Source: an uncultured Lachnospiraceae bacterium (GTDB lineage Bacteria; Bacillota; Clostridia; Lachnospirales; Lachnospiraceae). Taken from it: 47,576 nt of DNA. Numbering within the stretch: the first letter of the stretch is position 1; every line of letters starts with the position of its first letter. A program made the translations under genes and the position numbers. Positions 9,333 through 18,042 of this stretch are shown here, one piece after another. The notes beneath the pieces are model-generated. The model did not search any database and was not told the origin of the DNA. It was given only the letters and a program-made list of their open reading frames with translations. Location of the stretch: the NCBI GenBank assembly GCA_902781215.1, contig CACZIO010000020.1:1-47576 (forward strand), read 5' to 3'.

Positions 9333-10970
9333 ATGAAACACATCCACTATCCTTCTTTAATAAAAGCCCTATTCGGAGGCCGTCATGCATCACCAAGTTA
9401 CTACCCAAAAGTCTTACGAAATCACAAAAAAATCCTCAGTCTGCTGCTTTGTGTGGTCTTTCTGACCGGCATGCTGCAGGCGCTTGCCGTTCCGGCGGAA
9501 GCCGCCGTCAAGTGGCCTTCTTTCGGAGGGACCAAAAAGCCCATCCGGGTCTACACCCTTCAGAGCAAATCTTATCCCGTCTATGACAGCAAGCACAAAA
9601 AGAAAAAGAACCGCTCGCTGTCCGCCTCGGACGAGATCCTGATCACCAAGTTCAAGAGCGGCGGCTGGGTCAAGATCCAGTACCACTATGGCAAGAAGAC
9701 CAAGACCGGCTATGTGCCCCGGAGCACCTTCATGTCCGTCTCCGCTCCTTCGCGCAAGGATACGGCCAAAGCGTCCGCGACCGTCTACCGCCGCAGCGAC
9801 GGCGCCGCCAAAACCGGGACTGTGGGCAAGGGGAACACCGTCTACACCCTGACGTCGGCCGGCGGCATGGTACAGATCATGTACAGCTACACCTCCTCCG
9901 GCAAGAGCGCAGGCTGGAAAGTCGGCTGGGTCTCCAGTGCCGCCTACAGCGCGATCATCAACGGATCCAATGCCAGTACGCTCGCGATCAACAATCCCTC
10001 CAGACCGACCGCCCTCACGCAGGGTTCCTACTTCATCTGCACGGGCACCGTCACGTCCAACTATCCCATCCGGGAGGTCAGTGTCGTGATCCGGGACGCA
10101 AAGAACAATTTTGTCACAGGCCGCACCGTATACCCCAACACCAAGTCCTTCAACATCCGGAGCCTGGACGACTACATTCTCTTCAACACGGTCAGACCCG
10201 GCACCAACTATTACCGGATCACCGCCAGGGATGACAAGAAGACAGTCACCTTCAACGCTCCCTTCACCGTGCGGGGCGCCGCGGCGGGCAGCGGCTCACC
10301 CGGCGTCGTCGGCAGCAACGCCTCCTACTTCCTGGGCTACGCCACCTACAAGGGCCTGAATTATAAGACACAGACCTCTGACAAGCGCAGGATCGCGGCC
10401 CTCAACAAGGCAAAGAACATGGCAACCGTCATGTGGAAGGCTGCTTTCTCCTTCCCCACCTGGTATAACTCCGACGGGAAGTACAGCACCACCACCGCAA
10501 CGGACGGAACTTCTTCCAAGCAGTTCCTGAAGGGCAAGACCTACATCGGCATCCCTTTCTCCATGGTCAACCACTCTTACGACGACACGGCCTGGGCCAA
10601 CCTGGTCAAAAACGGGTATTCCTACAATTCCATCGCCGCGTCCTACTACTCGAATAAATACAAGACCACAGCCAAGGGATCTGACTGCTCCTATTTCGTC
10701 TACCTCTGCATGCTGGCGGGCGGCGCCAGGGTCTCCTACCAGACCACCTACATGATGTACAACGGCAAATACTACAAGAAGATCAACATGTCCTCGCTCA
10801 AGCCGGGTGACATCCTGCTGGCCAGAGACCATGTCCGTCTCTACGCCGGCAAGGTCAACGGCAAATACGCCGTATTCGAATCCACAGGGACCGGCTCCAA
10901 GACCCGATACGCCCTGTTTACTCCCAAGGACCTGATCGGCTACGGCGCCTACAGGTACAAGGGCTGGTAA
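9333..10970 (+). CDS. Secreted SH3-domain NlpC/P60-type cell-wall hydrolase
   Basis: Likely exported peptidoglycan peptidase. After a basic N-terminus, residues about 31-58 form a signal peptide (KKILSLLLCVVFLTGML...PAEAA). Two bacterial SH3-like segments follow (about 68-150 and 155-215), then a beta-rich domain (about 225-315) and a C-terminal NlpC/P60-like catalytic domain with Cys452 in GSDCSYF and His500 in ARDHVRLYAG, the expected catalytic pair. The catalytic domain is divergent and longer than usual before the Cys. No clear ribosome site lies before the ATG at 9333, so the true start could be slightly downstream. A hairpin terminator follows immediately. Confidence 0.8.
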   Translation: MKHIHYPSLIKALFGGRHASPSYYPKVLRNHKKILSLLLCVVFLTGMLQALAVPAEAAVKWPSFGGTKKPIRVYTLQSKSYPVYDSKHKKKKNRSLSASDEILITKFKSGGWVKIQYHYGKKTKTGYVPRSTFMSVSAPSRKDTAKASATVYRRSDGAAKTGTVGKGNTVYTLTSAGGMVQIMYSYTSSGKSAGWKVGWVSSAAYSAIINGSNASTLAINNPSRPTALTQGSYFICTGTVTSNYPIREVSVVIRDAKNNFVTGRTVYPNTKSFNIRSLDDYILFNTVRPGTNYYRITARDDKKTVTFNAPFTVRGAAAGSGSPGVVGSNASYFLGYATYKGLNYKTQTSDKRRIAALNKAKNMATVMWKAAFSFPTWYNSDGKYSTTTATDGTSSKQFLKGKTYIGIPFSMVNHSYDDTAWANLVKNGYSYNSIAASYYSNKYKTTAKGSDCSYFVYLCMLAGGARVSYQTTYMMYNGKYYKKINMSSLKPGDILLARDHVRLYAGKVNGKYAVFESTGTGSKTRYALFTPKDLIGYGAYRYKGW

Positions 10971-10998
10971 GCCTGCTCTTCTCATCCTGCAATCCTGC

Positions 10999-11030
10999 AC
11001 TGCCTCCGGTTGTCCCGGAGGCAGTTTTTT
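10999..11030 (+). terminator. rho-independent terminator
   Basis: An 11-bp stem ACTGCCTCCGG/CCGGAGGCAGT followed by TTTTTT, 28 bp after the stop of the NlpC/P60 gene. Confidence 0.9.
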
Positions 11031-11129
11031 AAGGACCACCCGGAACGGTTGTCCGGATTCATCCCTGTACAAGTGAAATAAACCCCTCGGGACGGTTCTC
11101 CCGCTGCAGGATTAAGAGATCAAACACAC

Positions 11130-11186
11130 AAAACCCCTGTGCGGGGCCGGCAGCCAATACTGCCGGAGCCCTCGCACAGGGGTTTT
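11130..11186. terminator. large bidirectional terminator
   Basis: A long, slightly interrupted inverted repeat (AAAACCCCTGTGCG at the left, its complement at the right, with an inner GGCAG/CTGCC stem) flanked by A- and T-runs. It ends the leftward lut-men-fix cluster. A short copy of the dispersed GGGACGGTTCTCCC repeat lies just left of it (about 11090-11103). Confidence 0.85.
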
Positions 11187-11267
11187 CTTATGTCTATATT
11201 TACCTCTCACCGGCCTGACGGGTCATACGCCGGACCGCAGGCCGGTCTTCAGGTCTTTTACAGATGA

Positions 11268-11552
11268 TCAGCCCTGACGGAACTGAACGCCTGCGCCGCC
11301 CATGGGATGATCCCAGCTCTTGACGACCTTGTCGATCGACAGGACGCGGCAGGTACCGCATTCCAGGCAGCCCTCGTGAGAGAAGGTGACCTTGCCGTTC
11401 TCATAGTGATACAGGCCTGCGGGGCAAGCAAGGAGGACCTTGTTGATCTCTTCCATGTTGTCATAATCTTCGTTCACGGTGATGTGCGGATTATGTTCGT
11501 CGGTATGGAACAGATCAAGTCCCAGTTTATCATCAACACTCATTTTAGCCAT
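11268..11552 (-). CDS. fixX: FixX-type ferredoxin-like protein
   Basis: Small iron-sulfur partner of FixC. The 94-residue protein (from ATG 11552, with AGAGGT upstream; an upstream in-frame start lacks support) carries the family pattern CPAGLYHYENGKV...CLECGTCRVL, i.e. one [4Fe-4S] site as in FixX and in the C-terminus of ETF:ubiquinone oxidoreductase. It is the last gene of the cluster and lies 142 bp after fixC. It would pass electrons between FixC flavin and the quinone or ETF. No fixA/fixB (ETF) genes are in the window. Confidence 0.9.
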   Translation of the reverse strand: MAKMSVDDKLGLDLFHTDEHNPHITVNEDYDNMEEINKVLLACPAGLYHYENGKVTFSHEGCLECGTCRVLSIDKVVKSWDHPMGGAGVQFRQG

Positions 11553-11694
11553 AATATTATACCTCTTTTGTACATCCGGCATGCGCGTCCATTTCGGACA
11601 GGCACACACCTAATCAATTATCTCAACCTGATCCCGCAGGAACTGCCTGCGGCAGCTCCGGGGATCCGTGACCATGCAGGCAAGGGAGCGCTTT

Positions 11695-12990
11695 TTAGAA
11701 AGCGTCCATGATGTCGCCTACCAGGCTTGTGAGCTGCGCGACACTCAGATGAGATGCGGCAGAATTGATCACGTACATGATGAAGTCCATGCTGGGCTTT
11801 CCGCTGACCGTGAATGCCTTCGTGCAGATGTCGTCCACCATCTCGGGGAGATCCTTGAAGACCTCTCTGCGGGACAGGATGGTCGGGAATCCCTTGAGGG
11901 CCTTCATATCCTTCATGATGAAGCTGTCTTCGAGCGCCTTCACATAAGAGGACAGCTGCTCCTTGCTGAAGTCGCCTGCCTCTTTGGCCGCGATGACTGC
12001 CTCGGCTGCCAGACGGCCGGACTCGACTGCGAAGTCCATGCCGCGGACGGTGAAGCCAAGGTTCACGACGAAGCCTGCCGCGTCGCCGGTCACGAGGACG
12101 CCGTCACGGACGAGCTCGGGGATCATGTGGATGCCTGCCTCGGGAACGAGGTGTGCGCTGTACTCGATGGTCTCGCCGCCTTCGATGTAAGGCTTGATGG
12201 CGGGATGCTCTTTGTAGCGGTCAAGCATATCCGGGATGGAGACATCGCTGTAGCCGATGTCAGCCAGGGTCGCAACGATACCGATGGAGACGGTATCCTT
12301 GTTGGTGTACAGAAGGCCGCCGCCGAAGCCGCCGACCGTCGCGTCACCTGCGGACAGCCATGCGACACCTTCATCGCCGCGTACGCCGAAGCGCTGGTTG
12401 ATGGTCTCTTCATCCAGCTTGATGACTTCCTTGACACCGACTGCGACTTCGTGAGGAGTGAGCTCCTTCTTCATGCCCAGTCTCTGTGCCAGCAGGGAGT
12501 TGACACCGTCCGCCAGGATGACGACATCCGAATACATGATCTCGCCGCCGGCGTCGATACCGACAACCTTGCCGTCCTCGACGACACAATTGTCAACGCG
12601 GATGCCGGGTACGAGCATGACGCCCGCCTCCTCGCACTTGTCCGCGAGCCATTTATCAAATTTGGAGTGCAGGATCGTGTAGGATGCACTCTCGGGATCC
12701 GCACCAAGTTTCTCAGAGCTGAAGCCGATGTCCAGGGAGCTCTTCTCTGTCATCAGGGAGATCTTCTCATGGGTGACTTTACGCTCGATGGGAGCCTCCT
12801 CGGCAAAGCCGGGGATGACCTTCTCCATGCTGTGCGCATAGAGACGTCCGCCGGTCACGTTCTTGGAGCCGCAGAAATCGCCGCGATCCGCCAGCAGAAC
12901 CTCCATCCCGGCATTGGCAAGAACATATGCCGCTGTAGCACCGGCCAGTCCTCCTCCTACGATTATGGCGTCAAATTTTTCTTCGCTCAT
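11695..12990 (-). CDS. fixC: FixC / electron-transfer flavoprotein:quinone oxidoreductase flavoprotein subunit
   Basis: FAD-dependent membrane-associated oxidoreductase that exchanges electrons between ETF and quinone. The 431-residue protein opens with the Rossmann FAD motif DAIIVGGGLAGATAAYVLANAG and has GGRLYAHSMEKVIPGF, typical of FixC, and the second FAD motif VLVTGDAAGFVVNLGFTVRGMDFAVESG. Length is typical. AGGAG precedes the ATG; 12 bp separate it from menG. Its presence beside menA and menG suggests menaquinone as electron acceptor, which is inference from context. Confidence 0.92.
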   Translation of the reverse strand: MSEEKFDAIIVGGGLAGATAAYVLANAGMEVLLADRGDFCGSKNVTGGRLYAHSMEKVIPGFAEEAPIERKVTHEKISLMTEKSSLDIGFSSEKLGADPESASYTILHSKFDKWLADKCEEAGVMLVPGIRVDNCVVEDGKVVGIDAGGEIMYSDVVILADGVNSLLAQRLGMKKELTPHEVAVGVKEVIKLDEETINQRFGVRGDEGVAWLSAGDATVGGFGGGLLYTNKDTVSIGIVATLADIGYSDVSIPDMLDRYKEHPAIKPYIEGGETIEYSAHLVPEAGIHMIPELVRDGVLVTGDAAGFVVNLGFTVRGMDFAVESGRLAAEAVIAAKEAGDFSKEQLSSYVKALEDSFIMKDMKALKGFPTILSRREVFKDLPEMVDDICTKAFTVSGKPSMDFIMYVINSAASHLSVAQLTSLVGDIMDAF

Positions 12991-13002
12991 AGTTTTCTCC
13001 TG

Positions 13003-13716
13003 TTATGTTCTCTCTTCCGGCTTTGTACCTTCGACGAGCACACAGGCCCCAAACATCCGGCTGCGGCTCTGCACCCGGACAAGACCTGTCCGCGCGAACT
13101 GCCGCATCAGTGCCTTCCGTCTGGGGAAGCGCTCCGTCGACTGATAAAGCCAGGTATATTGTTCATGAAACTTCCGTCCGCCGCCCAGGACCGGCATGAG
13201 GTGCCGGAAATACAGGCGGTAGGCCGGCAAAACGACCGGGTTGTCCGGGACAAAGGAGTCCAGGCAGTAGACCTTTCCTCCCGGGCGCACCACGCGCTTC
13301 ATCTCCCGCAGGACCCGCCGGTAATCCGGCGTGTTCCGAAGGCCGAAGGAAATGCAGACGGCCCCGAATGTCCCGTCCGGAAAAGGAAGCTGCATGGCAT
13401 CCCCCTGCACCCAGTGCAGGTCGGGGCGTCCCTCTCCCTTCTCTTTCGCGACTGCCAGCATGGCGGGGGAAAAATCGAGTCCGGTCACCCGGAGCCCCGC
13501 CTTCCCGTCCGCGAGGGCGATCGCGATATCGCCGGTGCCGCAGCAGACGTCCAACGCCTGCTCCCCGGCCCCGATCCCGGCCAGGAGTCTGTTCACCAGC
13601 AGTTTCTTCCAGCCCCGCTCAAGACCGAGGCTGATCCGGGCATTTGCCCTGTCATAGCGCGGCGCAAGTGTCTGAAAAATATCATATACCTTAGCGCGCT
13701 TTTGCTGATTATCCAT
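13003..13716 (-). CDS. menG: Demethylmenaquinone methyltransferase (UbiE/MenG)
   Basis: SAM-dependent methyltransferase that methylates demethylmenaquinone in the last step of menaquinone synthesis. The 237-residue protein has the N-terminal VYDIFQTLAPRYDRAN, SAM motif I ALDVCCGTGDIAIALAD and the UbiE signature SFGLRNTPDYRRVLREMKRVVRPGGKV. The length is normal. The ribosome site is weak (the gene starts 22 bp after menA stops, so coupling is possible). Closely related UbiE-like enzymes methylate other substrates, but the menA neighbour makes menaquinone most likely. Confidence 0.88.
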   Translation of the reverse strand: MDNQQKRAKVYDIFQTLAPRYDRANARISLGLERGWKKLLVNRLLAGIGAGEQALDVCCGTGDIAIALADGKAGLRVTGLDFSPAMLAVAKEKGEGRPDLHWVQGDAMQLPFPDGTFGAVCISFGLRNTPDYRRVLREMKRVVRPGGKVYCLDSFVPDNPVVLPAYRLYFRHLMPVLGGGRKFHEQYTWLYQSTERFPRRKALMRQFARTGLVRVQSRSRMFGACVLVEGTKPEERT

Positions 13717-13738
13717 ACATTTTTGTTTTACTGTGCGC

Positions 13739-14716
13739 TCACATGCCGCCGAGCAGCCAGGCCGCCGCGTAGGCAGCTGCCAGAAGACCGTTGCCGATCA
13801 GGTTGGCTGCCGTCACGCTCTTCATCTGGCGGATCCTGTCCGTTGGAAGAAGCTTCGCCCGGATCAGGAAACCGAAGGGCTTTCGTCCCAGGACCACTGT
13901 GAGCAGAAAGCTCACGGCCCCGACCGGAAAACCTGCGGCTCCGCGCAGACAGATCATCGGCTGGATGAGCAGAAGCCCGATCCACAGGCCCAGCATGCAC
14001 CGGTAGAGGACCAGGGATGCCTTCCGTCCGAGGACAGTCGGCAGGGTCCTGCGGCCGGCAGGTATATCCTTTTCGATATCACTGCCGTTGTTGCTGAGCA
14101 TGATCAGCGCAATTCCCAGAAACAGAGGCAGGCACTCCGGGATCATCTCCGGATGGAATTTCCCGTCGCCCACAGCCGCTATTCCAAGAGGGATCAGCAC
14201 ACCCATCACAAAACCGGAGATGACCTCCCCGAGGGGAAGCGCGGAGACCGGTATGGGGCTGACACTGTAGGCCAGCACCGTGCACCCGCCCGCCAGACCG
14301 ATCAGGTATGGCACAGGGCCGGAATGCAGGGCCGCCGCCACGCCGCAGATCCCTGCGGCCAGCAGATAACCGATCCCCAGCCGGAGGGCGTGTTTCGGGT
14401 CGATGTGGCTGTAGACCAGGACCGCATCGTTCACTTCCACGTTGTCGTCTTCACTGTCCGTTCCGCCGACATAATCCACGTAGTCGTTCAATGTGTTGAC
14501 TGACGACTGGGCCAGGATACAGGCCGCCGTCAGCAGTACACACTGGACCGGGCTGAGCGGGATGCCCCGCTGCAGGCACCAGAAGATCCCGAACACCGCC
14601 GGGCAGAAAGCCGCCGGCCATGTGTGGGCTGCCGCCAGCCGGAACGCCGCCACCGCGGTCATGCGTTCATAGCGCTGTCCGGCGGCGGCTCCGGGTTCCG
14701 GATGTAATGTTTCCAT
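13739..14716 (-). CDS. menA: UbiA-family prenyltransferase, probable MenA
   Basis: Integral membrane prenyltransferase; MenA attaches the polyprenyl tail to 1,4-dihydroxy-2-naphthoate. The 325-residue protein has about eight to nine membrane helices and both Asp-rich prenyl-diphosphate motifs: NTLNDYVDYVGGTDSEDD (first) and NNGSDIEKDIPAGRRTLP (second). The gene is followed directly by menG. No core menaquinone-ring genes (menB-F or the futalosine pathway) lie in the window. The start at 14716 has only a weak upstream purine run. Confidence 0.85.
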   Translation of the reverse strand: METLHPEPGAAAGQRYERMTAVAAFRLAAAHTWPAAFCPAVFGIFWCLQRGIPLSPVQCVLLTAACILAQSSVNTLNDYVDYVGGTDSEDDNVEVNDAVLVYSHIDPKHALRLGIGYLLAAGICGVAAALHSGPVPYLIGLAGGCTVLAYSVSPIPVSALPLGEVISGFVMGVLIPLGIAAVGDGKFHPEMIPECLPLFLGIALIMLSNNGSDIEKDIPAGRRTLPTVLGRKASLVLYRCMLGLWIGLLLIQPMICLRGAAGFPVGAVSFLLTVVLGRKPFGFLIRAKLLPTDRIRQMKSVTAANLIGNGLLAAAYAAAWLLGGM

Positions 14717-14796
14717 TTCAATTATTCTTTCTCGTCAAATGCTCACATCCGTCCATGCAAGCATGTCCGTCTGTTCGCATTTTCCTCGCTGTTATT

Positions 14797-16953
14797 TCAG
14801 ATGAGGCCGCGCTTCTCGGCGATGATGACAGCGGTGTGCTTGACTTCGATCGGAAGTTCGTGTGCGTCCATACCGCCGCGGATCTGCATCAGGCAGCCGG
14901 GGCAGTCGACAGCGACGAGCGAAGCGCCGGTATCCTGGATGTGCTGGATCTTCTTGGCAAGGATCGGAGCTGCAACCTCAGGCAGCTTGATGCTGTATGT
15001 GCCGCCGAAACCGCAGCAGACATCGGAGTCGACCATCTCGACGAGGTTGATGCCGTTGGTCTTGGTGAGGAGCTCTCTCTGCTCTTTGAAGACGCCCAGC
15101 TCTCTCTTGAGGTGGCAGGAATCATGATAGGTGATGGTGATAGGTGTATCATCACCGGACTCCTCAAGGCCGCCCAGGTCATAGAACAGCTTGCAGAAGT
15201 CAAAGGCCTTCTCGCCGAGCTCGACAGCCTTCTTGTACATGTCGGAGCCTTCCTCGAAGAACTGCTTGTACTCACGCAGCTGGTGTGTGCAGGTCGGGCA
15301 TGCGGAGACGATATAGTCGTACTGGTCCGCGTGCATGGCCTCGATATTGAGCTCTGCGGTCTTCTTCGCGTTCTCGCGGTCGCCCATGTAGGTGGCGGGA
15401 GCGCCGCAGCAGGACTGACCCATAGGCATGTCGACATAGTAGCCGATGGAGTTCAGGTCTGCGATGACAGCCTTTGCGATATCGACATAAGCGAAGTCGA
15501 GCAGGCAGCCGGTGAAGATGCCGATCGTGCCCTTCTTGTTCTCGACCTTCTGCTGGATGGTCGGGAAGATGTCGCGGAACGGAACGGGGGCGATGCTCAT
15601 CAGGCTGCGGCCCTCGGTCATGCCGGACAGGAACATAGGCAGGTGACGGATGAAGTTGGTTCCCTTGGTGAAGGGCTCCTGTGCCACGGATGCGATGCGG
15701 AGCATGGAGTGGAACAGCTTTCTGTCACTGACAGCGTCCAGAGCGAACTTGTAGACAGGGTTCGGGTTGGACTCGTAGCTGCGCTCACGGAGCTTCATGA
15801 TCATCTCCGGGATGTGCAGGCCGCCGCCGCAGACTTCTTTGCAGCGTCCGCACTGCAGGCAGATGTTCTGGATCTCGTCCGCTCTCTCCTCGGAGACGAG
15901 GAAGTGGGTCAGCAGAGTTCCGATACCGCCGGTGTAGACGTTGGAGCCGTAGACGTGGCCGCCGAGCAGTGCGAATGCGGGACATACGTCCAGACATGCG
16001 CCGCAGCGGATGCAGTTGTAGATCTCACGGAAATCAGGATCGCCCAGGATCGCGCGGCGGCCCGGATCGTCCAGGATAACTGCGTAGAATTCCTTCTTTT
16101 CCTTGGTGTCGGCATCCTTGTCGGAAACGACCTCGGTCGCGCCGGTGTACATGGAAATGTAGGAAGTGATTCTCTGGCCCGTGCCGTTGCGGGGAAGAGC
16201 CTTGAAGATGTAGCGGGCATCGGAGAGGCTCTTGACGAACTTCTCAATACCGAAGACATAGAGATGGATCTTCGGAAGGGTACCGACCATACGGCCGTTG
16301 CCTTCGTTGGTCATCGTGAAGACCGTGCCGGTCTCGGCGACTGCGACGTTGGCGCCGGAAACACCCATCTCAGCAGTCGTGAATTTCTCACGCATGACGC
16401 GGCGTGCGGTCTTGACCTCCTCCGCGATGATGGGCTCGTTCTTCTCATGTGTGTACTCTGTGAAGAAATCAGCGACCTGCTCTTTGTTCAGATGCAGAGC
16501 GGGCATGACCATGTGGACAGGGGTGTTGCCCTCGAGGGCGATGATGAACTCACCCAGGTCGGTCTCCTGGACCAGAACGCCGTCGCTGGCCAGGGTCTTG
16601 TTCATGTGGATTTCTTCAGATGCCATGGATTTGGACTTGACGATGGTCTTGACGCCCTTCTCTTTGACCAGATTGCGGATCCAATCCATCGCCTCTTCCG
16701 TGCTCTTTGCACGGAAGACATGGCCGCCGCGTGCGGTGCAGTTCTTGGTGAACTCATCGACCAGCTCATCGATGTGCTCTGCGGCATAGCTCTTGACTTC
16801 TTTGATACTGTTCCGGGTCGCCTCAAAATCGACGCCGGCATAAGATTTTTCTCTCTTTGCAGGATAGGTCGCACAGAAATTACCCAGTGTTCTGCTCAGG
16901 GTAGTATTCTTTAAAGCTTCCTGAATTTCCTGCTTCAGCTCCAGACTAGCCAT
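14797..16953 (-). CDS. lutBA: LutB-LutA fusion: lactate oxidation iron-sulfur protein
   Basis: A 718-residue protein joining two subunits of the LutABC lactate-utilisation complex. Residues about 1-300 form the LutB-type LUD domain (ARGGHVFRAKSTEEAMDWI, SMASEEIHMN). Two ferredoxin-type clusters follow near 315 (CIRCGACLDVCP) and 361 (CLQCGRCKEVCGG). The C-terminal third is LutA/GlpC-like with two CCG modules: FTGCLLDFAY...GQSCCGAP and YHDSCHLKRELG...VCCGFGGTYS, plus CPTC and CPGC pairs. Bacillus has these as separate genes; the fusion is seen in some anaerobes. AAAGGAG lies before the ATG. LutC is directly upstream, so the complex is complete. It oxidises L-lactate to pyruvate and passes electrons onward. 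Confidence 0.9.
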   Translation of the reverse strand: MASLELKQEIQEALKNTTLSRTLGNFCATYPAKREKSYAGVDFEATRNSIKEVKSYAAEHIDELVDEFTKNCTARGGHVFRAKSTEEAMDWIRNLVKEKGVKTIVKSKSMASEEIHMNKTLASDGVLVQETDLGEFIIALEGNTPVHMVMPALHLNKEQVADFFTEYTHEKNEPIIAEEVKTARRVMREKFTTAEMGVSGANVAVAETGTVFTMTNEGNGRMVGTLPKIHLYVFGIEKFVKSLSDARYIFKALPRNGTGQRITSYISMYTGATEVVSDKDADTKEKKEFYAVILDDPGRRAILGDPDFREIYNCIRCGACLDVCPAFALLGGHVYGSNVYTGGIGTLLTHFLVSEERADEIQNICLQCGRCKEVCGGGLHIPEMIMKLRERSYESNPNPVYKFALDAVSDRKLFHSMLRIASVAQEPFTKGTNFIRHLPMFLSGMTEGRSLMSIAPVPFRDIFPTIQQKVENKKGTIGIFTGCLLDFAYVDIAKAVIADLNSIGYYVDMPMGQSCCGAPATYMGDRENAKKTAELNIEAMHADQYDYIVSACPTCTHQLREYKQFFEEGSDMYKKAVELGEKAFDFCKLFYDLGGLEESGDDTPITITYHDSCHLKRELGVFKEQRELLTKTNGINLVEMVDSDVCCGFGGTYSIKLPEVAAPILAKKIQHIQDTGASLVAVDCPGCLMQIRGGMDAHELPIEVKHTAVIIAEKRGLI

Positions 16954-17022
16954 GTTTGTTTTCTCCTTTCCTTAAGCCGGTACAGACCGGTGCTCAGGCT
17001 GCCGTGTTACGTCCCTGTCTGA

Positions 17023-17571
17023 TCAGGCGTCCTGCACAACGACAACATAGAGCCTGAGGGGACCATGCACACCGACCGTGCTGACGCACTCGATATCTGC
17101 AGTTCTGCTGGGTCCGGTGACGAATCCGACGAAGTTCGGAATCTCAGGCATCTCGCAGAGCGTGTCAAACATGGCGTCATAGTCATCGACGATCGTGGAC
17201 TCTCTGACGATGCCGATGTAGTCCTCGGACATGGTCGCCACGATCCTTGCGTCGACCTCATCGCCGATCTGCATGATGCTGCCGAGATCGGCAATACCAT
17301 ACTGTGCCTCGGAAATGCCGCCCTGGGCAGTCTCGGCATGAAGACGGATGTGGTCGGTAAAGACCTCAACACCTGCATCCTTGAGTGCGGGGACAATGCC
17401 CAGCTCTTTCAGGAAGTCTGTCTCAGCGACGCAGGTTGTCTTGAGGCCCTTCTCCTTGAAGAGGTCTGCGACAACCTTTGCGGCGTCTGCCTTGGCTGCC
17501 AATGAACATTCTCCGTTGACCGCTTCGAGGTTCGCCTTGAAACGTTCATACAGCGCATCTGTTGTACTCAT
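17023..17571 (-). CDS. lutC: LutC, LUD-domain lactate utilisation protein
   Basis: The third component of the LutABC complex, 182 residues from the ATG at 17571, which has AAGGAG upstream (a longer in-frame extension lacks a site). The LUD (DUF162) fold is shown by AQYGIADLGSIMQIGDEVDARIVATMSEDYIGIV and the C-terminal FVTGPSRTADIECVSTVGVHGPLRLYVVVV, a hallmark of LutC. It is the first gene of the lut-men-fix cluster, with a promoter just upstream, and lies 69 bp before the LutBA fusion. Confidence 0.93.
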   Translation of the reverse strand: MSTTDALYERFKANLEAVNGECSLAAKADAAKVVADLFKEKGLKTTCVAETDFLKELGIVPALKDAGVEVFTDHIRLHAETAQGGISEAQYGIADLGSIMQIGDEVDARIVATMSEDYIGIVRESTIVDDYDAMFDTLCEMPEIPNFVGFVTGPSRTADIECVSTVGVHGPLRLYVVVVQDA

Positions 17572-17665
17572 ACAACTCACTCCTTTCTGCTTGTTACACG
17601 GAGTCCCGGTGCCGCCTCGGCACCGCCGGGCTCCACTGGTTCCCACATCATAAATAGATAAAATG

Positions 17666-17694
17666 AGTATAAAATATTTTCACAATTACTTCAA
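17666..17694 (-). promoter_or_regulatory. promoter of the lutC-lutBA-menA-menG-fixC-fixX cluster
   Basis: On the minus strand TTGAAG (17694-17689) and TATACT (17671-17666) are 17 bp apart in an AT-rich tract, about 95 bp before the lutC start. No clear palindromic operator is visible next to it. Confidence 0.65.
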
Positions 17695-17859
17695 TTGTTC
17701 GCATGCTAAATATATGTACTTTTACCACACACATTTCTTTCTTTTACGGAATGTCCCCAAAAACGAGCAATTTCTCGCCATTAGTTTTGGCTAACTTGTA
17801 CAAAACTGACAACGGCGCCGTGGTTGATTTTACGCTCCACATCATACATAATAAAAAAG

Positions 17860-17874
17860 CCGGCCAGAGGCCGG
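17860..17874 (-). terminator. hairpin with T-run, terminator-like
   Basis: CCGGCC and GGCCGG pair around three bases, followed on the minus strand by CTTTTTTATTATG. No leftward gene ends here, so it may insulate the lut promoter from antisense reading, or belong to the structured GC-rich stretch 17875-17965 (GGCTCCGGC at 17885 can pair with GCCGGAGC near 17955). Confidence 0.4.
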
Positions 17875-17992
17875 AAAAGAAGGCTCCGGCAGACATGACA
17901 GCACAGGAGCCGGGACGGCAGGGCGGACACCTGCGGACATAACAGACCCGGCAGGCCGGAGCTGTTCAATGTCAGGCATCATCGAGTACCAG

Positions 17993-18009
17993 TTCGAATA
18001 TTATTCGAA
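17993..18009. promoter_or_regulatory. perfect palindrome, candidate operator
   Basis: TTCGAATATTATTCGAA reads the same on both strands around a single central base. It lies 34 bp before the methyltransferase-like gene, in the position of an operator. The binding protein is unknown. Confidence 0.4.
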
Positions 18010-18042
18010 TAGTATTAAAAGAAAGGACATTTTTATATCGAT

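Noticed and set aside
11668-13902. A 744-residue open frame on the plus strand
   Set aside because: It is antisense to fixC and menG, which have clear motifs; long mirror frames are common in GC-rich coding DNA.
14620-16914. A 764-residue open frame on the plus strand
   Set aside because: Antisense shadow of the LutB-LutA fusion and menA, without recognisable domains.
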